Origin: Bacteroidales bacterium UBA1374
Lineage (GTDB): Bacteria; Bacteroidota; Bacteroidia; Bacteroidales; UBA932
DNA length: 64,000 bases
NCBI GenBank assembly: GCA_002305545.1
Contig: DBRG01000016.1
Coordinates: 124,001-188,000 of the forward strand
Direction: 5' to 3'
Made by a program: the position numbers and the translations under genes. Below, one piece after another: positions 17,484 to 25,026 of the stretch (its first letter is position 1; every line of letters starts with the position of its first letter). The notes below the pieces were generated by a model. It was not told the origin of the DNA and did no database searches. It was given only the letters and a program-made list of their open reading frames with translations.

Positions 17484-18352
17484 TGAGAAGAAAATTAATC
17501 ATTCTGTCTATGGCAGCCGTACTTGGCCTGGCCTCCTGTGCCCAGGAACCGGTGCAGAAGGAAATCGGGCTGCAGCTTTATTCCATTCGCAACGAGATTG
17601 GCCAGGGCCTGGAAACGGCACTGGACGCTGTTGCTGCTGCCGGCTACACTTTTGTGGAAATGGCCGGATACAATGCCCAGGATGGAACTTTCTACGGTCT
17701 TGCCGGGGATGCTTTCACCACTTTATGCAACTCAAAAGGGCTGGATGTGATCTCTTCTCATATCAATGGACCCGATCCCAATGCAGCAACCTGGGAAGAA
17801 TGCATGGCCTGGTGGGACAAAGCCATCCAGGACCACCTCACTGCAGGCGTAGCATACATCGTTCAGCCTTCCATGTGGAAGAGTGCCTACGAATCTGTTG
17901 AAGGACTGGCCAAATACTGTGAACTGTTCAATGCAGTTGGAGAGAAATGCAACCAGGCAGGCATCCGTTTTGGTTATCATAACCACGACAAAGAATTCAC
18001 CACTGTTTTTGACGGAGTGGTCATGTATGACTATATGCTGGCCAATACAGACCCGCAAAAGGTCTTCTTCCAGATAGACGTATACTGGAGCCAGGTTGGC
18101 GGAGCCCCTGCCACGGACTATTTTGACAAATACCCTGGCCGGTTTGACCTCTGGCACGTGAAAGATGACAAAGAGATTGGCGCTTCGGGCAAGATGGATT
18201 TCCAGGCTATTTATGAAAAAGCCGCGGTTGCCGGCCTCAAGTATGCCATAGTAGAGCAGGAAGCGTTCGATATGGAGCCTTTTGAAAGCATAAAAGCCTC
18301 CTACGATTTTCTGAAAAATGCCCCTTACGTACAGGATACGTATTCCAACTGA
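17483..18352 (+). CDS. Sugar phosphate isomerase/epimerase-like TIM-barrel lipoprotein
   Basis: A 289-residue protein with a lipoprotein signal (MRRKLIILSMAAVLGLASC). The remainder is an AP-endonuclease-2/xylose-isomerase-like TIM barrel: GLQLYSIRNEIGQGLETALD, FVEMAGYN, FGYHNHDKEF, FFQIDVYWSQVGG, LWHVKDDK and AIVEQEAF. The acidic and His residues fit the family's divalent-metal site. It could act as an epimerase or lyase on keto-sugars made by the preceding enzymes. It is the last gene of the three-gene set and is followed by a terminator. Confidence 0.84.
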   Translation: MRRKLIILSMAAVLGLASCAQEPVQKEIGLQLYSIRNEIGQGLETALDAVAAAGYTFVEMAGYNAQDGTFYGLAGDAFTTLCNSKGLDVISSHINGPDPNAATWEECMAWWDKAIQDHLTAGVAYIVQPSMWKSAYESVEGLAKYCELFNAVGEKCNQAGIRFGYHNHDKEFTTVFDGVVMYDYMLANTDPQKVFFQIDVYWSQVGGAPATDYFDKYPGRFDLWHVKDDKEIGASGKMDFQAIYEKAAVAGLKYAIVEQEAFDMEPFESIKASYDFLKNAPYVQDTYSN

Positions 18353-18376
18353 CCGGGGAAAAAACCTGCTTGATTA

Positions 18377-18415
18377 AAATTCTGTGTTACTATTCTGTAA
18401 CACAGAATTTTTTTA
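18377..18415 (+). terminator. Strong hairpin terminator shared with the convergent TPR gene
   Basis: A perfect 14-bp inverted repeat (18377-18390 with 18397-18410) and a 6-base loop are followed by TTTTTTT running from the stem. It ends the Gfo-DUF1080-epimerase transcript. The right arm is also the last codons of the minus-strand TPR gene, whose stop codon (18390-18392) is at the arm-loop junction. Confidence 0.9.
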
Positions 18416-20384
18416 TGACACTGTATGCATCCTTAATGCCCAGTTCTCCGGCCGTAGAGATATCCATGCAACCTTTTTCCTTCTCCTTAAGGTAAATCTG
18501 GATCAGTCCCCTGTTGTAATAGGCTTCTGCCAGGTATGGATACAACTCTATGGAACGGGTATAATTGCCAATGGATTTTGGAAAATCTCCTGACAGGCAG
18601 TAGAGGTTGCCCAGGTTATAATAGACATGAGCGAAATCAGGAGCCAGCATAGCCGCCTTTTCCAGGTCATCAATGGCACCTGAGTAATCGTATTCACGCC
18701 GCCCCTGTTCCTGGACGCGGGTCCTTGTTGTCCCCGATTCATCCAGAGTGAGAATCTGCACGTTACTCTCCATTGAAGATATGAATTCAATCATTTCACT
18801 CTGTAATGCCGCCCTGTTGATATAATAAAAAACATTGTCCGGATTGTTGCTTATGGCCTGATTGTATGAAGACAGGGAGGCGTTGAACAATTTGCTCTGG
18901 AAATCGATTATGCCACTTATAAAGTACAGGTCTGCCGGATTCCCGGATTGACGGAGCAGCGTACGAATCTGTTCCCTTAGAAAGTCCAGTTGTTCAGGAT
19001 CAACCACGGGTTCTTCGCTGACAAGATTTACCGGTATTGCCTGGTTGAGCAGGAATTTTTCCAATGCCTCATAATAATACCTTTGCTCCAAAGCCAATAC
19101 ATTGTCTGAAGGTCCTGTAAGCAATTTGAAGAGCGGCTTCAACCGGATATCCACATCCCTGTATTGAAGCAATTCATTGTTGAAATCTTTTTTGGCAAAA
19201 TCCGCATCTAGGGCCAGCAGGCGGTCGAAACGCTGTGTGGTGTCTGCAAAGGCAGAATATGTCGTGTCTCCCAATTGAGACTTGTATTCATTGACTTTGC
19301 CCTGGGCTGTTTTATAATCCACTTCTGCCGCCGCAAAGAGACCCATCCGGTTCTTGACGTAAGAGCGGTTCATATAGGCATTTGCAAAATCGGGGTATAA
19401 CTCAATGGCTTTGTCATAATCCCGCAAAGCGTCGCTGTAACGCTCCATCTGTATGAAAAGGGCTCCCCTGTTGTAATAAGCCAGCACATTGTTCGGATTG
19501 ATGGATATTACCCGGTCGTAATCACTCAGGGCATTGTTGTAATCGCCAATCTGGGTACGTATCAAGGCCCTGTTGTATAAAGTAAGGGCATTACCCGGGT
19601 CTTCCTCCAAAACCCGCTCCAGGTCCTGGAGTGCTCCTGTCAGGTCGTTCTGGTTAAAACGGATCAGCGCCCGGTTGAAATAGGCAAAGGAATTATCCGG
19701 GTCCAGGGATAAGGCCTGGTCCAGGTCTGCCAGGGCAGCTGTGTAATTTTCCTGCATGGCATAAACCCTGGATCTTCTGATGTACCCTTCGGGGTCAAAC
19801 TTGTTCAGGAGGACGGCCGTATCGTAATCGCGAAGGGCCTTGACGGTATCTTTCAAATACAAATAGCAGGCTCCCCGGTTCAGGTAGGCTTCGCTCACCC
19901 TGGGTTCATGGCGTATAAAGCGGTTGAAATCTTCTTCTGCCAGTTTAAATTGCTGGGAAAGCAAATAGGTAACACCCCGGCTGAAATACAGCCCGTTGTA
20001 TCCGGGTCTCAGGTCAATGGCCTCCTGCAGGTCTGCCAGGGCATTTTCATAATCACCCAGACGGGAATTTGTTATAGCCCGGTAATGGTAGGCCAGTGTG
20101 AATATGGGATGAATGCTCAGGGCTTTGTCAAAATCTGCCCTGGCTCCCAGGAAATCCCCGAGGTTATACTTGCCGATGCCCCTGAAAAAATAAGCTTCGT
20201 GCAAGTTTGGATCAAGCTGGATCAGTTTGTTGAAATTATCTATAGCCTGCTGATAGCGCCCTTCAAATAACAGGTGTTGTCCCCTGTAGAAAAATTGCTG
20301 TTTGTCGTATTGGGCCTGTGCCTTTCCCGCCGTTATGAAAACCAGGATCAATAAAAAAATATGGAGGCGTAGTCTTTTTGCCAT
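18390..20384 (-). CDS. Tetratricopeptide-repeat protein
   Basis: A 664-residue exported protein with signal peptide (LHIFLLILVFITAGKAQA). TPR motifs run almost without break from residue 30 to about 370, each with patterns such as AYYNRGALFIQMERYSDALRDYDKAIELYP. A less regular segment (about 370-470) follows, then further TPRs to the C-terminus (AEAYYNRGLIQIYLKEKEKG). It is probably a periplasmic or outer-membrane-associated scaffold; no enzymatic domain is visible. A -7 box lies 4 bp before the ATG. Confidence 0.88.
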   Translation of the reverse strand: MAKRLRLHIFLLILVFITAGKAQAQYDKQQFFYRGQHLLFEGRYQQAIDNFNKLIQLDPNLHEAYFFRGIGKYNLGDFLGARADFDKALSIHPIFTLAYHYRAITNSRLGDYENALADLQEAIDLRPGYNGLYFSRGVTYLLSQQFKLAEEDFNRFIRHEPRVSEAYLNRGACYLYLKDTVKALRDYDTAVLLNKFDPEGYIRRSRVYAMQENYTAALADLDQALSLDPDNSFAYFNRALIRFNQNDLTGALQDLERVLEEDPGNALTLYNRALIRTQIGDYNNALSDYDRVISINPNNVLAYYNRGALFIQMERYSDALRDYDKAIELYPDFANAYMNRSYVKNRMGLFAAAEVDYKTAQGKVNEYKSQLGDTTYSAFADTTQRFDRLLALDADFAKKDFNNELLQYRDVDIRLKPLFKLLTGPSDNVLALEQRYYYEALEKFLLNQAIPVNLVSEEPVVDPEQLDFLREQIRTLLRQSGNPADLYFISGIIDFQSKLFNASLSSYNQAISNNPDNVFYYINRAALQSEMIEFISSMESNVQILTLDESGTTRTRVQEQGRREYDYSGAIDDLEKAAMLAPDFAHVYYNLGNLYCLSGDFPKSIGNYTRSIELYPYLAEAYYNRGLIQIYLKEKEKGCMDISTAGELGIKDAYSVIKKFCVTE

Positions 20385-20388
20385 TTTT

Positions 20389-20396
20389 CAAAGATA
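20389..20396 (-). promoter_or_regulatory. Promoter -7 box (TATCTTTG) for the TPR gene
   Basis: Exact TAnnTTTG match 4 bp before ATG 20384; predicts a leaderless transcript. Confidence 0.6.
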
Positions 20397-20446
20397 TAAA
20401 AATTGACAGGAAAATTCGTTTCTTTGCAGCGTTAAAGACAAAAAAT

Positions 20447-21433
20447 ATGCCGATGCTCCTTCTGTTTGCCTTATGCCTGGGCTTATCCCCGTATCTTGTC
20501 CCGGATTCTGTGCAGACCCGTCTTTTACAACCCGAGCTGTATGCCGGACTGATTGACCGGAAGGAACTGGACTCCCATATCCGCTTCCTTTCGGACAGTA
20601 CCCTGCAGGGCCGGGAAACCGGAACGGCCGGAGGCTCGGCAGCTACAAGCTACATCGCCGGAAAATTCCTGGAATACGGATTGCTTCCCCTGGGCACAGG
20701 CAACCCGCAGCGCGACAACACCTCTTTTATACAGGGATTTGCATGTCCGGCAGGGCAGCGCGGCAGGAATGTAATAGGCTGGGTCCCTGCCAGGACGCGT
20801 AGCGATGAATACATTGTCGTTTCTGCCCACTACGACCACCTGGGTACGATCAACGGAATTCATTATCCAGGGGCAGACAGCAATGCTTCGGGTGTCTCTG
20901 CCCTGTTATCGCTGGTGAGGATTTTCAGCACGTTGGAAAAAGAAGGGTACCGGGCCGGACGCAATATAATTTTTGTGGCTTATGATGCAAAGGAATTCTC
21001 CATGACAGGAGCCCGGATCTTTGCCTTGTCACTTGGCATACCTGCGAACCAGATTGTATTGAATATGAACCTGGATATGCTGGGCACCAGTCTTGAACCT
21101 CCGGATTCAGTTTTGGATTATGTACTGATCCTGGGGGCCGGTGCCGTGCCCCCTCATATAGTCCGTTCCCTGAACAATAGCAATTTTTTCTTTAACCTTG
21201 GACTGGATCTGGATTATTCATTTTATAACAGCCCGGGCTTTGCAGACATTTACTTTACCATGACAGAACAATCCATCCTGGCGCAGATGGGAGTTCCTTC
21301 GCTGCTTATCTCTTCAGGTTTGAATGATCATACGTACAAGCCTTCAGATACGCCTGAAATCATTAATCTGCCCGTCCTGGAAAAAAGGGTCAGGTGGCTC
21401 TTTTTTTCTCTCTGGGACCTTGCTTATCGCTGA
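20447..21433 (+). CDS. M28 family peptidase homologue with altered catalytic site
   Basis: A 328-residue exported protein with an N-terminal hydrophobic segment (MPMLLLFALCLGLSPYLV). The M28 zinc-ligand set is recognisable: SAHYDHLG (His128), PGADSNASG (Asp144), MNLDMLG (Asp210), and DHTYKPSDTP near the C-terminus. At the usual catalytic Glu-Glu pair the sequence is YDAKEF, so the general-base Glu position is Lys182 while the metal-binding Glu183 remains. It may be inactive or a binder. I chose ATG 20447 because a near-consensus box (TTTCTTTG, 20419-20426) lies 20 bp upstream, which excludes the longer frame from 20378. The last 10 bp overlap the convergent barrel gene. Confidence 0.8.
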   Translation: MPMLLLFALCLGLSPYLVPDSVQTRLLQPELYAGLIDRKELDSHIRFLSDSTLQGRETGTAGGSAATSYIAGKFLEYGLLPLGTGNPQRDNTSFIQGFACPAGQRGRNVIGWVPARTRSDEYIVVSAHYDHLGTINGIHYPGADSNASGVSALLSLVRIFSTLEKEGYRAGRNIIFVAYDAKEFSMTGARIFALSLGIPANQIVLNMNLDMLGTSLEPPDSVLDYVLILGAGAVPPHIVRSLNNSNFFFNLGLDLDYSFYNSPGFADIYFTMTEQSILAQMGVPSLLISSGLNDHTYKPSDTPEIINLPVLEKRVRWLFFSLWDLAYR

Positions 21434-22191
21434 AAAATCCGTACCAGGTCATAGGAAACAGTCGCACTTCCGCGGACTTGCTTCATCTTATAGTCAAAAA
21501 AATCGCTTCCGGGCAGGAAGATATCTTTCAGACCAACCATCACATGCAAACCCATCCTGATACGGGGAAAGATCCTTGATTCGTAGCCTGCAAGCAGCCC
21601 TACATCCCAGTTGTCCAGCAACGCCGAAAAATCCATAACCTGGGGACTTGAAAGAGCAGAATCCATCCGGTCCGGTTCGGAGCCGATAAATCCTTTGTTT
21701 GCATAGGTTATGAAATGAGACCTCATAATCCAGGATCCGAAAAACCCCACCTGCATGCCATGCTGCCTTTTTGAGCCGGTCAGGAATTCCACATACACGG
21801 GCAGTTCCAGTAACTGAAAGCTTATTGACATTTCAGAAGTCCCTGTAAAATACTGGACTGTATTCTCTCCCTTGAACTTCTGGTTGGTTACGCGTGCATC
21901 TGCGTCCATTGCAATGGTTTTGTAGTTCAAATTGGCTCCTATGCTCCAGCGGGGATGAAGGTTCAGAAAAAAGCGGGCTCCCAGGGTGGCATTCAATTTT
22001 GGATAAGCATTGAAAGCCCCGCCTATGGCAGAGAAGGGAATCGGCAGGGTTCCCCCTATGTCCGTTCCAATCTGGGGCGCGATACAGAAAGAAGAAGTGA
22101 ACGAGTCTGTTTCCTGTGCTGCCAGATGTGGGGCAGGCATCCAGAAAAAAGCCATTGTCAACAGGATCGACAGGAGGGATTTTCTAACCAT
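21424..22191 (-). CDS. PorT-like outer-membrane beta-barrel protein
   Basis: A 255-residue protein with signal peptide (MVRKSLLSILLTMAFFWMPA, then PHLAAQE). The mature part has repeated strands with glycine and aromatic girdles (GARFFLNLHPRWSIGANLNY, LELPVYVEFLTGSKRQHGMQ, DVGLLAGYESRIFPRIRMGL), ending in VSYDLVRIF, as in the PorT/OMP_b-brl_2 group. ATG 22191 was chosen because it starts the signal peptide and has a -7 box 4 bp upstream; the longer frame runs into uvrA. Function unknown. Confidence 0.8.
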   Translation of the reverse strand: MVRKSLLSILLTMAFFWMPAPHLAAQETDSFTSSFCIAPQIGTDIGGTLPIPFSAIGGAFNAYPKLNATLGARFFLNLHPRWSIGANLNYKTIAMDADARVTNQKFKGENTVQYFTGTSEMSISFQLLELPVYVEFLTGSKRQHGMQVGFFGSWIMRSHFITYANKGFIGSEPDRMDSALSSPQVMDFSALLDNWDVGLLAGYESRIFPRIRMGLHVMVGLKDIFLPGSDFFDYKMKQVRGSATVSYDLVRIFQR

Positions 22192-22195
22192 GTTA

Positions 22196-22203
22196 CAAAA
22201 ATA
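22196..22203 (-). promoter_or_regulatory. Promoter -7 box (TATTTTTG) for the outer-membrane barrel gene
   Basis: Exact TAnnTTTG match 4 bp before ATG 22191; predicts a leaderless transcript separate from the upstream uvrA operon. Confidence 0.6.
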
Positions 22204-22229
22204 ACAACTTCTCACGATCCCTGTTCCTG

Positions 22230-25022
22230 TTACACAGGGATTTTTGAACGTAAGGCCAGGCCGGTGGGCAAATCGGATCGCTGAGCCAATCCTTCCGGTG
22301 TGCCGCAATAGCAACAGGAGCCCCCCTTATCGCCGGCCCCGGGACCCAGGTCAATGACCCAATCGGCACATTTGACCACATCCATATTGTGTTCAACAAC
22401 CAGCACCGTGTGCCCCTTGGAGATCAGGGCAGAAAACGACTTCAGCAGTTTTTCGATATCATAGGCATGAAGCCCCGTGGTGGGTTCATCAAAAATAAAG
22501 AGGCGGTTGGCCATGGTATTTTCCCTGGACAGGAAATAAGCCAGTTTCACCCGCTGACTTTCTCCCCCGCTCAGGCTGCTGCTGCTCTGGCCCAGTTTTA
22601 TATACGAGAGTCCCACCTGGTCCAGCGGCATGAGTCTATCGGCTATGCGGCGGGCAGTAGGATCGTCATGGGAAGAGAAAAAATCAATGGCTTCCCTGAC
22701 CGTCATTTCCAGTATGTCATAAATGTTCCTGTCTTTGTACCTTACTTCCAGGATATCGGGCCGGAAACGTTTTCCCCCGCAGGACTCGCAGGTTAGGATA
22801 ACATCCGCCATAAATTGCATTTCCACTTTGACTACCCCTTCGCCCTGGCATTCGGGACATCTTCCTCCTTCTATATTGAAAGAAAAGTGCGAATGCCCGT
22901 AACCGTTCATACGTGCGTAAGGTTGTTCGGAATACAATTTCCGGATGTCGTCATAGGCTTTGATATAGGTAACGGGATTTGACCGGGTGGACTTTCCTAT
23001 GGGATTCTGGTCAACCAGTTCCACTCCCCCTATCCGGTGCAGGTCTCCCGTAATACGGCGGAATGCACCTGGAGCAAGCATCCTGCCCTGATTGTATTCC
23101 CTGCCCAGGGCATAATACAGGATATCCCTGACAAGCGAGGATTTCCCCGAACCACTGACGCCCGTAACCGCTGTAAAGACCTGCAGGGGAAATTTCACGT
23201 CTATTCCCTTCAGGTTATTGTGGGATGCTCCTTCCACTCCGATATAGGAATTCCAGGTAAGACGGGTATCAGGAACCGGGATGACATGAATGCCTGCAAG
23301 GAACCGGAGTGTACGGCTCTCTCCGGGTTCGCACGGCTGTCCCGGTTGGAGCGGCGGCCCCTGGTACATGAGCCTTCCCCCGTCTTTTCCTGCCAGTGGT
23401 CCAATATCAATGATCTGGTCAGAAGCCCGCATGATCTCCTCGTCATGTTCCACAACCAATACGGTGTTGCCCAGGTCTTTCAGGGCTATGAGTGAGGACA
23501 ACAGCCTTTGGGTATCCCGGGGATGCAGGCCTATGCTCGGTTCGTCAAGAATATAAAGGCTCCCTACCAGGGAACTTCCAAGCGAGCTGACCAGGTTAAC
23601 GCGCTGGCTCTCTCCCCCGCTCAAAGTGGAAGACCTCCGGTTCAACGTCAGGTAACCAAGCCCTACCTGGTTCAGAAAATGCAGGCGGGACGAAATTTCC
23701 TGGATGGTCCTGCCGGCAATCTCCAGTTCTTTCGGGTCCCAGGTTATCCCATCAATAAAGGCTTCCAGATCCTCAACATTCATTTCCAGAAGCTGGTCAA
23801 TGCGTTTGCCGTTTATTTTCACATAAGAGGCCTCTTTACGCAGCCTGGTTCCGCCGCATGCGGGACACAACGTCTTGCCGGTATAACGGCTTATCAGGAT
23901 CCTGTTCTGGATCTTGTATCGGGCCGTTTCCAGTTTTTTAAAGAACGGGTGAATTCCCGTGATACGGGAATCTCCATTCCATAGCCACTCCTTTTCTGCT
24001 GCGGAAAGCTCGTTATAGGGCTTGTGCACAGGAAAACCCGCCCTTGTGGCATTCCTGACCACTTCGTCCCTGTAGGCGCTCATGACCTCCCCCCTCCAGC
24101 AGGCAACGGCATCCTGGTAAACAGAAAGGCTCTGGTCCGGAACAACGAGTGATTCATCTACGCCGGTCACCTGTCCGTAACCGCCGCATTCTGGACAAGC
24201 CCCCAGGGGACTGTTAAAACTGAAGAGGTGTTCGGTCGGTTCCATGAACGTGATCCCATCGGCTTCAAAACGCTTGGAAAACGCTACCGTTTCTTCCCCG
24301 TGGCGGACAAACAGCGCACCTTGTCCAATGGTAAAGGCAGAACGTACCGATTCAAGGATCCGGGCCCTGTTATCGGGATCATCCCGCGACTCCACACGGC
24401 CTGCCAGCAGCAGCACATTCCTGGAAGCATATTTGTTCATATCGCCCAGCAGGTCCCCGGTACGCACCATATCAATGCCGTCATGAAAACGGACATAACC
24501 ATCCTGTTGCAATTGCAACAGGTACTCTACGCGTCGCCGGGCATCATCCCATCCGAACGGGGCCAGCAGCATGGCATATGTACCCGGGGGCAGCGATAAA
24601 ATGTACTGCAGGACATCTTCCTGGCTGTGACACCTTACCTCTTTTCCGGTGACCGGAGAGTAGGTCCTTCCCACGCGGGCATACAAGAGACGGAGGTAAT
24701 CGAATATTTCTGTAGCTGTCCCCAGTGTGGAACGGGGATTTCTTGTATTGACCCTTTGTTCAATTGCAATGGTGGGAGGTATCCCCTCAATGGAATCAAC
24801 ATCGGGCTTTTTGATCCTTCCCAGGAACTGGCGCGCATAGGCCGACAGGCTTTCCACGTAACGTCTTTGCCCCTCAGCAAAAAGCGTGTCAAAAGCCAGG
24901 GATGATTTTCCCGAACCGGATACTCCGGTGATCACAATAAACCGGTCCCTGGGGATATCTATGGATATATCCTTCAAATTGTGGACGCGCGCGCCCCTGA
25001 CTATAATTTTCTCTTCCTTCAT
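22230..25022 (-). CDS. uvrA: Excinuclease ABC subunit A
   Basis: A 930-residue DNA-damage sensor of nucleotide excision repair. It has two ABC ATPase halves: Walker A GVSGSGKSSLAFDTLF and GVSGSGKSSLVRDIL, each with LSGGESQRV. Zinc-binding clusters CPECGGYG, CPACGGTR and CPECQGEG...CESCGG are present. Length is typical. ATG 25022 is preceded by GGGAG, a possible ribosome site, and starts 4 bp after the RSH stop; an in-frame TTG at 25040 is less likely. It is the last gene of the uvrB-rsh-uvrA set. Confidence 0.97.
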   Translation of the reverse strand: MKEEKIIVRGARVHNLKDISIDIPRDRFIVITGVSGSGKSSLAFDTLFAEGQRRYVESLSAYARQFLGRIKKPDVDSIEGIPPTIAIEQRVNTRNPRSTLGTATEIFDYLRLLYARVGRTYSPVTGKEVRCHSQEDVLQYILSLPPGTYAMLLAPFGWDDARRRVEYLLQLQQDGYVRFHDGIDMVRTGDLLGDMNKYASRNVLLLAGRVESRDDPDNRARILESVRSAFTIGQGALFVRHGEETVAFSKRFEADGITFMEPTEHLFSFNSPLGACPECGGYGQVTGVDESLVVPDQSLSVYQDAVACWRGEVMSAYRDEVVRNATRAGFPVHKPYNELSAAEKEWLWNGDSRITGIHPFFKKLETARYKIQNRILISRYTGKTLCPACGGTRLRKEASYVKINGKRIDQLLEMNVEDLEAFIDGITWDPKELEIAGRTIQEISSRLHFLNQVGLGYLTLNRRSSTLSGGESQRVNLVSSLGSSLVGSLYILDEPSIGLHPRDTQRLLSSLIALKDLGNTVLVVEHDEEIMRASDQIIDIGPLAGKDGGRLMYQGPPLQPGQPCEPGESRTLRFLAGIHVIPVPDTRLTWNSYIGVEGASHNNLKGIDVKFPLQVFTAVTGVSGSGKSSLVRDILYYALGREYNQGRMLAPGAFRRITGDLHRIGGVELVDQNPIGKSTRSNPVTYIKAYDDIRKLYSEQPYARMNGYGHSHFSFNIEGGRCPECQGEGVVKVEMQFMADVILTCESCGGKRFRPDILEVRYKDRNIYDILEMTVREAIDFFSSHDDPTARRIADRLMPLDQVGLSYIKLGQSSSSLSGGESQRVKLAYFLSRENTMANRLFIFDEPTTGLHAYDIEKLLKSFSALISKGHTVLVVEHNMDVVKCADWVIDLGPGAGDKGGSCCYCGTPEGLAQRSDLPTGLALRSKIPV

Positions 25023-25026
25023 GACA

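Noticed and set aside
20378..20446. Earlier start for the M28 homologue
   Set aside because: The stretch overlaps the TPR gene promoter and its own near-consensus box; ATG 20447 starts a proper signal segment.
22217..22245. Hairpin ATCCCTG/CAGGGAT followed by a plus-strand T-run at the end of uvrA
   Set aside because: Oriented for plus-strand transcription, but no plus-strand gene ends here; on the uvrA strand there is no T-run, so I do not call it a terminator.
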